A stretch of 19,613 bases of DNA from a bacterium. Lineage in GTDB: Bacteria; BMS3Abin14. Location of the stretch: the NCBI GenBank assembly GCA_020350725.1, contig CP070719.1, positions 687,483 through 707,095 of the forward strand, in the 5' to 3' direction. The translations under genes and the position numbers were made by a program. Shown piece after piece: positions 12,135-18,839 of the stretch. Each line of letters opens with the position of its first letter. Positions within the stretch are counted from its first letter, which is position 1. Below the pieces are notes generated by a model. That model searched no databases and was not told where the DNA came from. It saw only the letters and a program-made list of their open reading frames with translations.

Positions 12135-14471
12135 CTATCCTTTCGTCATCTCGAGGGCCATGCGGCCGTACACCGCCTGGCCCAGTGAGATCCCGCCGTC
12201 GTTCGTCGGAACCAGGCGGTGGAACACCGGCTCCAGGGACCGGGCGGCGAATTCCTCCGCCAGCATTGCCGACAGGGTCTCGTTCTGGAAGACGCCACCG
12301 CCGAGGGGGATCCGCCTGGGCAGGCCAGGGTGATCCTCCAGACAGGCGGAGACGGCATCGGTGAGGGCGGCGGCCAGCGTCCTGTGAAACAGCCCCCCGA
12401 GGACTCCCGCCCCGTCACCTGCCAGCCTTCGCTCCACCGCAGTTGCGAAGGAGGGGACCAGATCGACGATGACCGTCCCGTCATCGCCCCGGTCCAGGGA
12501 GTAAGGCAGGATATCGGCAACGGAGGCGTCCGTCAACATCTCCAGCTCTATGGCCGGCTGCCCCTCGTAGCGGGTATGCAGGCACACTCCGGCAAGGGCG
12601 GAAAAGGCGTCAAAGAGCCTGCCGCAGCTCGAGGTCATGATGCCGTGCGTCCGGCCGGCCGCGAGGCCCAGGAGGAGCTGGAGCCTCTCCGGGTCAAGAT
12701 CCGGGAAAAGAGATCCTGCCGTCCCGGCCGCCTCGGCCTCGCCCTGCGCCTCTAACAGATAGGACAAGGTCATGCGGTAGGGCTCCTCTATGGCCCTCTC
12801 GCCGCCGGGCATCCACACCGTCCGCAGGTGCCCCAGGCGTTCCATGCGGGTGCCGTCCACCAAAAGGATCTCGCCGCCCCAGATGGTGGCGTCGGTCCCG
12901 TAGCCGGTGCCGTCGAGGGCCAGGCCCACGACGGGCCCGTCCAGACCGGCCTCGGCCTGGCAGCTCAGGACGTGGGCGTGGTGGTGCTGGACCCGGTAGA
13001 CCGGTATGTCCTTCGGCCAGGGGGTGTCGCCTGCCCCCTCCTCGGCCAGCCAGGTGGTCAGGTAGTCCGGGTGGAGGTCGCAGGCCAGGGCCTCCGGCGT
13101 GATCTGGAGGATATCGGCCAGGTGGAGGACGACCTCCCGGAGGAAATCGACTGTCTCGAGATTCTTCAGGTCCCCCAGGTGCTGGCCGATGAAGGCTTTG
13201 TCGCCCTTCGTCAGGCACACCGTTCCCTTAAGCTCGGGCCCCAGGGCGAGCACCTCTGCGCCCGGCCGGTTCAACGGAACGGGAGCGGGGACAAATCCCC
13301 GGGCGCGCCTGAGAACGATGGGGCCCCTCTCGGGGCAATCGGCATCCGGCCGGACGATGGAGTCGTCGCAGCGGAGGGTGATCTCCCTGTCGTGCATCAG
13401 AAAGGCGTCGGCGATGCCGTCCAGTCTCGTCCGGACCTCCTCGTCGCCCGAGCAGAGAGGTTCCTCGGAGATATTGGCGCTGGTCATCACCAGCATGGGG
13501 AACTCCTCCATGAAGAGGACGTGCAGGGGCGTGTAGGGGAGCATGAGGCCGAAATAGCGGCTCCTGGGGGCCACACCGGGTGAGAGGGCGGGATCAGGGT
13601 GGGCCAGACGCCTTAGGAGCACTATAGGGCCCTCTGTGCTCTCCAGAAGGGCCCGTGAGGAATCGTCTATCCGGCAGAGCTTCCCGGCCTCGGGGATCCC
13701 CCTGACCATGAGGGCGAGCGGCTTTTCCTCCCTCCCCTTGCGGGCCCTGAGCCTGGTCACGGCCCCGTCATCGGCCGGGTCGACTGCGAGATGGTAGCCT
13801 CCGAGGCCTTTGATCGCCACGATCCTTCCCTCCCTGAGGAGACCGAAGGCCGCCTCCAGAGCGTCCCCGTCCGGTTTGCCGCCGTCGGAAAGGACCAGCC
13901 CAAGGCGGGGTCCGCAGGCGAAGCAGGCGTTGGGCTGGGCGTGAAACCTCCTGTCCGCGGGATCCTCGTACTCCGACCTGCACGCCGGGCACATGGTGAA
14001 GGAGGCCATGGATGTGTTGGGGCGGTCGTAGGGCACGGACCTGATAATGGTGTAGCGGGGCCCGCAGTTGGTGCAGTTGATGAAGGGATAGCGGTATCGG
14101 CGGTCCCCGGGGTCCAGGAGCTCTCTCCTGCAGTCGACGCAGATAGCCGTGTCGGGGGAGACCAGAACCCTCCTGTCGGCCCGGGCCAGGCTGCTCCGGA
14201 TGGTGAAATCGAGGTACCCGGTCGGGGGCAGGGTCTGCTCCTTCACAGAGGCGATGGAAGCCAGGGGCGGGGCATCCCCCCGGAGGCGGCCGGTGAAGGC
14301 GGCAAGAGCGGCCGGCGTCCCCTCGACCTCTATCAGAACGCCGTCGGATGTGTTGGTCACCCAGCCTGTCAGGCCGAGATCCAGGGCCAGCCTGTAGACG
14401 AAGGGCCGAAATCCCACCCCCTGGACGATTCCGTCAACCTCTATTCTGTAACGGGATTTGGTTGGTTTCAA
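12135..14471 (-). CDS. hypF: Carbamoyltransferase HypF
   Basis: A 778-residue enzyme that turns carbamoyl phosphate and ATP into carbamoyl-adenylate and transfers the carbamoyl group to HypE. Domains in order: acylphosphatase-like (7-95; VQGVGFRPFVYRLA), two zinc fingers (Cys111/114/133/136 and Cys161/164/183/186), YrdC-like (about 205-390; KGLGGYHLAVD, SANISEEP), and Kae1-like (about 405-778) with the metal-binding HHHAH at 496-500 and LALDGTGYGTDATIWGGE. The length is normal. The only initiation codon found before the conserved part is TTG at 14471, with no clear ribosome site and with repeat-like sequence just upstream, so the exact start is uncertain. hypC follows after three bases. Confidence 0.96.
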   Translation of the reverse strand: MKPTKSRYRIEVDGIVQGVGFRPFVYRLALDLGLTGWVTNTSDGVLIEVEGTPAALAAFTGRLRGDAPPLASIASVKEQTLPPTGYLDFTIRSSLARADRRVLVSPDTAICVDCRRELLDPGDRRYRYPFINCTNCGPRYTIIRSVPYDRPNTSMASFTMCPACRSEYEDPADRRFHAQPNACFACGPRLGLVLSDGGKPDGDALEAAFGLLREGRIVAIKGLGGYHLAVDPADDGAVTRLRARKGREEKPLALMVRGIPEAGKLCRIDDSSRALLESTEGPIVLLRRLAHPDPALSPGVAPRSRYFGLMLPYTPLHVLFMEEFPMLVMTSANISEEPLCSGDEEVRTRLDGIADAFLMHDREITLRCDDSIVRPDADCPERGPIVLRRARGFVPAPVPLNRPGAEVLALGPELKGTVCLTKGDKAFIGQHLGDLKNLETVDFLREVVLHLADILQITPEALACDLHPDYLTTWLAEEGAGDTPWPKDIPVYRVQHHHAHVLSCQAEAGLDGPVVGLALDGTGYGTDATIWGGEILLVDGTRMERLGHLRTVWMPGGERAIEEPYRMTLSYLLEAQGEAEAAGTAGSLFPDLDPERLQLLLGLAAGRTHGIMTSSCGRLFDAFSALAGVCLHTRYEGQPAIELEMLTDASVADILPYSLDRGDDGTVIVDLVPSFATAVERRLAGDGAGVLGGLFHRTLAAALTDAVSACLEDHPGLPRRIPLGGGVFQNETLSAMLAEEFAARSLEPVFHRLVPTNDGGISLGQAVYGRMALEMTKG

Positions 14472-14640
14472 GTTTCAGGTTTCACGTTTTAAGGAAAATC
14501 ACTAATGCATGATGTTTGAAGTCCGGAATAAAAAGTATTTCGGATCACGGCTCATAAACTGCAAACTGTAAACTACAAACTGGAAACTAATCACAGATCA
14601 TGGACTTTTCGAATCACGAATTACGAATCACTAATCACGG
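14471..14640. repeat. Repeat words between hypB and hypF
   Basis: The spacer contains 'AAGTTTCAGGTTTCACG' words (14470-14486), 'GCAAACTGTAAACTACAAAC' type words (14558-14588) and 'AATCACGAATTACGA' words (14588-14640). The last word runs into the 3' end of hypB, and the first abuts the TTG start of hypF. Confidence 0.8.
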
Positions 14641-15287
14641 CTCTTAACAAAGGAGCGAACCCAGTCGTTCCATACCTCCAGTCCCTCGCCCGTTCGGCAC
14701 GACGTCCTGAGGACCTTCACATCAGGATTGAGGGACCTGGCGTTCTCCACCGCGGTGTCCACGGAAAAATCCGTGTAGGGCAGGAGGTCGATCTTGTTGA
14801 CGACCATGAGGTGGGCGGAGTGGAACATGGCCGGGTACTTCAGGGGTTTGTCGTCGCCCTCGGTTGTGCTGATAAGGACCACCCTGGCCCCCTCCCCCAG
14901 GTCGAAGGCCGACGGACAGACCAGGTTGCCTACGTTCTCGATCACCAGCAGGTCGAGGTCCTCCCATTGAAGGCTTTTCAGGGCCTCGGCGATCATGGCC
15001 GCCTCCAGGTGGCACGCCCCTCCGGTCTGGATCTGGCGGACCGGAACACCCGTCCGCGCGATCCTCCGGGCGTCGTTTTCCGTCTGGATGTCACCCTCGA
15101 TGACCCCGATCCGCATCTCCTCGGAGAGACCTCCCAGGGTTCTCTCCAGCAGGGAAGTCTTTCCCGAGCCGGGCGAGCTGACCATGTTCAGGACGGCCAC
15201 CCCGCGGGCCCGAAACCGGTCCCGAAGGTCCCCGGCCAGAACATCGTTCCGGGAAAGGATCCTCCTCTCTAGCTTGATGGAATCCAA
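14631..15287 (-). CDS. hypB: Hydrogenase nickel incorporation GTPase HypB
   Basis: A 218-residue SIMIBI-class GTPase that works with HypA to load nickel into the hydrogenase large subunit. The Walker A loop is SSPGSGKTS (37-45), the guanine-specificity motif is NKID (164-167), and the G-domain metal site is Cys92-His93 plus Cys124. The N-terminus lacks both the CxxC-type high-affinity nickel motif and the His-rich stretch found in some HypBs, so it is the minimal form with no nickel storage. The last three residues (Ser-Arg-Asp) and the stop codon are encoded by an 'AATCACGG' repeat word at 14631-14640. Upstream hypA is separated by 167 repeat-bearing bases, wider than usual for this pair. 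Confidence 0.96.
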   Translation of the reverse strand: MDSIKLERRILSRNDVLAGDLRDRFRARGVAVLNMVSSPGSGKTSLLERTLGGLSEEMRIGVIEGDIQTENDARRIARTGVPVRQIQTGGACHLEAAMIAEALKSLQWEDLDLLVIENVGNLVCPSAFDLGEGARVVLISTTEGDDKPLKYPAMFHSAHLMVVNKIDLLPYTDFSVDTAVENARSLNPDVKVLRTSCRTGEGLEVWNDWVRSFVKSRD

Positions 15288-15316
15288 ATGCCCGTCCCTC
15301 GCAGAAGTAACAGTAG

Positions 15317-15444
15317 TCAGGATTCAGTATACAGGATTCAGTATCCTGGATAGCAGCTTAATCAAACACCATTGCCCTTTCCAGGCAATCTTTAGAGTGT
15401 CACCTGCGTTTTTTCCATACTGAATACCGACTACTGAATACTGG
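15317..15444. repeat. 'AGGATTCAGTATAC' words between hypA and hypB
   Basis: The words GGATTCAGTATACAGG and ATTCAGTATCCTGG at 15317-15350 face the inverted words ACTGAATACCGACTAC and TGAATACTGG at 15418-15444. The two groups are in opposite orientation about 70 bases apart, so the spacer transcript could fold back on itself. Confidence 0.75.
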
Positions 15445-15454
15445 CTGCTTTTCC

Positions 15455-15799
15455 CTATTCTACTTCTATCTCCACCACGTTCAGCTCGTCCCCCTCCAGG
15501 AGCTCCGTGTCCAGTCCACCGCAGGCCGGGCACCTGACCAGGGGACCGTGGCCGGGGAAGGACTCCCCGCACGGCCGGCACCGGACCCTGACCGCCACCC
15601 TGTCGACGATGAGGTCAGCATCGCGCGTCACCTCTTTTTCCCCGCGGATGGCCTCGAAGCAGTAGGTCAATGAGGAGATCTCCACCCCCGACAGATCGCC
15701 GACCTTCAGAAGGATCGACCTGACGCCGCCGGCCCCGTGGTTTCGAGCTTCCCGCTCCACGATTTCCAGGATCTCCATGGCGATGGACAGCTCATGCAC
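15455..15799 (-). CDS. hypA: Hydrogenase nickel incorporation protein HypA
   Basis: A 114-residue nickel chaperone that hands Ni to the hydrogenase large subunit with HypB. It begins MHELS; His2 is part of the nickel site, which fixes the start as GTG at 15799 even though an overlapping ATG is present. The zinc site is CRPC (Cys74, Cys77) and CPAC (Cys90, Cys93). GGAGG lies about 12 bases before GTG, a long spacing. A possible 11-codon leader (MEILEEFTARA, 15827-15792) ends in TGA overlapping the first codons and could couple translation. The gene is separated from the endopeptidase gene by 261 bases. Confidence 0.94.
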   Translation of the reverse strand: MHELSIAMEILEIVEREARNHGAGGVRSILLKVGDLSGVEISSLTYCFEAIRGEKEVTRDADLIVDRVAVRVRCRPCGESFPGHGPLVRCPACGGLDTELLEGDELNVVEIEVE

Positions 15800-15837
15800 G
15801 GGCAGTGAACTCCTCCAAGATTTCCATGCCGATCAAA

Positions 15838-16012
15838 CACAAAAGATTTTACACAGAGTAACACAGAAAGGCCTGTTCAGCCCGGGACACAGAGGGCCAC
15901 AGAGGGGAAAACCAGAGTCCAGGCTCTGGATCAAAGGATCCAGGCGAAACTCCCTACAAAAGAACTGAGATTTTTCTGCGTGTTTCTCTGTGAAGTGTCC
16001 TCCGTGGTTGAT
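15838..16012. repeat. 'ACACAGAG' words between the endopeptidase gene and hypA
   Basis: Positions 15838-15907 hold ACACAGAGTAACACAGAAAGG and GGGACACAGAGGGCCACAG type words. Positions 15971-16012 hold the opposite orientation (TTCTGCGTGTTTCTCTGTG, GTGTCCTCCGTGGTTGATGG). The inverted pair encloses about 60 unique bases. Similar CACAGAG words are common intergenic repeats in other bacteria, from memory. Confidence 0.8.
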
Positions 16013-16060
16013 GGTTCCGCTTTTCCACTTCGGACGCGGGACGTCGTCAGAGGTTGGACC

Positions 16061-16618
16061 CTATTCCTCCGGTTCCTCCGGCGCCTGATACTGCGGCGGC
16101 CCCGGCCTGACCAGCGGACCCTCGATCCTGTCCCTGTACCGGTCGGGATCCAGGCCGGCCGTCTCCAGGACCAGTTCCATGATCCTGGGCAGCTTGGCCT
16201 CCACGGCCGGCGAAAGATCCATGGACATCTCGATCTCCGCCGGCTCCACCCCGATGACGGTGGTCCGCGGCGGCTCCCTGAAGGCACCGGTAAGGGTTAT
16301 GACCTCGTCGATGCTGATCTGGTGCACGGAGGTCTTGTAGATGTCCGGGAAATGATCGTAGTCGTCCAGATCGAAGCGGTAAATAGAGGCAGGCTCACCG
16401 CCGCCCTTCACACAGTCGACGACGATGAGCCTGTCAGCTTCCATGATGAGATGAAACAGCTTGAAACCGTCGGTACCGCCCTCGATGACCTCGAAGCCCT
16501 CCGGGAGGGGGAACTCCATGAGGTTGGCCGCGACGTGAACACCTACTCCTTCATCCCTCAGGAGGAGGTTGCCAACTCCAAGGACGATCGTCTTTCCTCT
16601 GGTCTCGGTCTGGTCCAT
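16061..16618 (-). CDS. [NiFe]-hydrogenase maturation endopeptidase (HyaD/HybD family)
   Basis: A 185-residue nickel-dependent protease that removes the C-terminal peptide of the hydrogenase large subunit after metal insertion. The family motif GVGNLLLRDEGVGVHVA is at 14-30. The three nickel-sensing ligands correspond to Glu23, Asp68 (VVDCV) and His99 (SVHQIS). GGTDGF at 47-52 is also conserved. The last ~20 residues are Pro/Glu-rich and look disordered. It follows the cytochrome b gene after 30 bases, within the structural operon, so its substrate is almost surely the adjacent large subunit, which carries the expected cleavage site. The ribosome site before ATG (AAAGGGG) is modest. Confidence 0.94.
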   Translation of the reverse strand: MDQTETRGKTIVLGVGNLLLRDEGVGVHVAANLMEFPLPEGFEVIEGGTDGFKLFHLIMEADRLIVVDCVKGGGEPASIYRFDLDDYDHFPDIYKTSVHQISIDEVITLTGAFREPPRTTVIGVEPAEIEMSMDLSPAVEAKLPRIMELVLETAGLDPDRYRDRIEGPLVRPGPPQYQAPEEPEE

Positions 16619-16648
16619 CCCCTTTCTTTTTCAGCCCTCACCCACCGA

Positions 16649-17260
16649 TCAGTAGGGTGACGTGGTCTCCTCCTCCTCCGGCCTCACGCCGAAGAACATG
16701 TAGAGGAAGTATTTGAAGTCCTCTGCCAGGACCAGGTAGACGTGGAAGAGGACCGAGAAGACGAAGAACCACATGATCAGGTAGTGAATGGCGTGCATGT
16801 TGTTGAGCCCGCCGACCGCACGGATGAGGCCTGCCCAAATCGGTGACGTCTTCCACAGCATGGCGGCGCCGGACAGGCCCATGGTCCACACGGCGATGGT
16901 CCAGATGACGTAGGTGGATTTCTGCCAGCCGTTGTACTTGGACGTCTTGGGCTTCGTCTTACGCAGGAAGTAGTAGTAGGACATCATCGCAAAAAGTTTG
17001 CCCTTGTTCTCCTTTTCGGGCAGGAAGTACCTGATGTCCCGCGGTTTTCCGAAGAAAGACCAGTACACCCTCGTCACCGAGTTCAGGAGGATCACGAAGG
17101 CCGCGTAGAAGTGGATGTTCCTGACAAGGCCCATGCTCATGCCGAACAGGCTGAAGTTCGGCTTGTGGATGAAGAAGCCCGTGGACACCAGGACGATCAT
17201 GCACACCAGGTGGATCTGGTGCATGATCCTGGCGGGTATGGGGTGATCGTGTAAGGCCAT
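16649..17260 (-). CDS. Hydrogenase cytochrome b subunit (HyaC/HydC-like)
   Basis: A 203-residue di-heme membrane cytochrome b that takes electrons from the hydrogenase small subunit and reduces quinone. Four hydrophobic helices can be seen at about 13-32, 47-67, 115-135 and 157-180. Histidines placed to hold two b hemes are His14 or His17, His50, His156 or His159, and His173. The loop between helices 2 and 3 (PEKENKGKLFAMMSYYYFLRK, in part) is typical of the family. A short acidic tail faces the cytoplasm or cell surface side. The gene starts 14 bases after the large-subunit stop, with AGGGGG before ATG. With the membrane-anchored small subunit it makes a respiratory uptake hydrogenase. Confidence 0.92.
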   Translation of the reverse strand: MALHDHPIPARIMHQIHLVCMIVLVSTGFFIHKPNFSLFGMSMGLVRNIHFYAAFVILLNSVTRVYWSFFGKPRDIRYFLPEKENKGKLFAMMSYYYFLRKTKPKTSKYNGWQKSTYVIWTIAVWTMGLSGAAMLWKTSPIWAGLIRAVGGLNNMHAIHYLIMWFFVFSVLFHVYLVLAEDFKYFLYMFFGVRPEEEETTSPY

Positions 17261-17274
17261 CCTTTACCCCCTCT

Positions 17275-18837
17275 CTACTCGATCCTGAACTTCAGGATCT
17301 CGTTGGTCCTGGGGTCGATGACGTGGATGGCGCAGGCCAGGCACGGATCGAAGGAACGGATCACCCTCACGATGTTGATGGGGTTCTCCGGGTCGGGAAC
17401 CGGCGTGCCGATGAGGGACTCCTCGTACTGGCCCCTCTGTCCCTTCTCGTCCCTTGGCGAGGCGTTCCAGGTGGACGGGACCACGGCCTGGTAGTTCTCG
17501 ATCCTCTTGTCCTTGATCTTGATCCAGTGGCCGAGGGCTCCCCGCGGCGCCTCGTAGAAACCGGCGCCCTCGCCCGACGACGGGGGTTCCCAGTGGGCGG
17601 TGTCCTGGATCTTGAAGCCGGGCTTGCCGGCGGCCTCGATGAGCTGACCCAGCCAGACCTCCATCTGATCGGCCATGTGGAGCGTCTCGATCATCCTGGC
17701 CGCATGCCTGGCCACCGCGCCGGGCTTGGCGCCGGCCTGGACCAGGCTCAGCAGGGTGGGATCCTTGTGGACGACCATCCTGGCCAGGGGCCCGACCTCG
17801 AAGGGCATATCCTCGTACCGGGGGGCCTTGATGAAGCTGTAGGCGCCGTCCTTGTCGAGGTCGAAGACCTGTTCCCCGTCGTAGGGGTGGACCGGATCGT
17901 TGTCCTTGTACCAGGCATGCTTGACCGATTCGGTGACCTTGTTCGGATCGAAGGCCTCGATCTTGTCCAGGTTCAGTCCCTTGACCACACCGGGCTTGAA
18001 GAACAGGTCCTTGCCCTCATCGTCGTTGGGGAACGCGCCGAAGGACAGGTAGTTGTAGTGCCCTCCGCCCACGCCGAGCTTGGCCAGCGGGAACAGGGGC
18101 CCGCCGGGGCCGCCGAAGAGGAGGACGTCGTTCTTGTAGACGTTCCTGACAAAGGCGTTGACCTCACCGAGCATGGACTTGAAGCGGCCGATGAGGTCCG
18201 CGTCCGGATACTGGGTCACGCCGCCGACCACGATGCTCTGGTAGTGCGGCGCCCTGCCGCCGAAGATGGCGCCCATGTTCTTGGCCGTGACCTGGACCTT
18301 GAGGGCGTCCAGGTAGTGCTTCACCGCCATGATGACGATGTCCGGATCGGCCACGGAGAACTCGTCAGGCTCGTATCTGGGCGTCAGGGGATAGGTGTCC
18401 CCCCTCTTGACCAGGCTGACGATCTTGTCCTTGATGGCGTTCAGCTCCGCGTCCTTGCCCGAGTAGTTGGCGATGGCCATGATGTCCAGGTAGTCCAGCG
18501 CCGCCAGGTGATAGAAGTGAATGATGTGATCGTAGAGGTACTCGGCCCCCATGATGAGGTTCCGGATGAGCCGGCCGCCCTCGGGAACCTGGGCGCCGAA
18601 GGCGTCATCGAGGGCCGCCGCGGAGGCCATGGTGTGCACCGAGAAACACACGCCGCAGAACCGGCTGGTGACGTAGCTGGCGTCCCTTGGGTCCTTGCCG
18701 GTGAGAAGGGCCTCGAAGCCCCGGGCCATGGTGCCGCTGCTCCATGCGTCCTTTACCTTACCGTTCTCGATCTCCACCTCGATCTTGAGGTGTCCCTCGA
18801 TCCTGGTTACGGGATCTACTGTAATCCTCTGGCCCAT
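17275..18837 (-). CDS. [NiFe]-hydrogenase large subunit (group 1 uptake type)
   Basis: A 520-residue catalytic subunit. The four cysteines that bind the Ni-Fe centre are Cys61/Cys64 in RFCGVCFSVH and Cys499/Cys502 in DPCLACAIH. RIEGHLK at the N-terminus is the L1 region. Maturation would cut after His505, releasing the 15-residue tail VIDPRTNEILKFRIE; the endopeptidase for this is two genes downstream. The cysteine positions are TGC/TGT, not TGA, so this is not a selenium enzyme. The ATG at 18837 is chosen over a TTG six bases earlier because GGAGGTGA is six bases from ATG and immediately abuts TTG. The small-subunit stop is two bases upstream, giving tight coupling. The sequence style (DPCLACAIHVIDP) resembles periplasmic group 1 enzymes of anaerobic Proteobacteria. 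Confidence 0.97.
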   Translation of the reverse strand: MGQRITVDPVTRIEGHLKIEVEIENGKVKDAWSSGTMARGFEALLTGKDPRDASYVTSRFCGVCFSVHTMASAAALDDAFGAQVPEGGRLIRNLIMGAEYLYDHIIHFYHLAALDYLDIMAIANYSGKDAELNAIKDKIVSLVKRGDTYPLTPRYEPDEFSVADPDIVIMAVKHYLDALKVQVTAKNMGAIFGGRAPHYQSIVVGGVTQYPDADLIGRFKSMLGEVNAFVRNVYKNDVLLFGGPGGPLFPLAKLGVGGGHYNYLSFGAFPNDDEGKDLFFKPGVVKGLNLDKIEAFDPNKVTESVKHAWYKDNDPVHPYDGEQVFDLDKDGAYSFIKAPRYEDMPFEVGPLARMVVHKDPTLLSLVQAGAKPGAVARHAARMIETLHMADQMEVWLGQLIEAAGKPGFKIQDTAHWEPPSSGEGAGFYEAPRGALGHWIKIKDKRIENYQAVVPSTWNASPRDEKGQRGQYEESLIGTPVPDPENPINIVRVIRSFDPCLACAIHVIDPRTNEILKFRIE

Positions 18838-18839
18838 TC

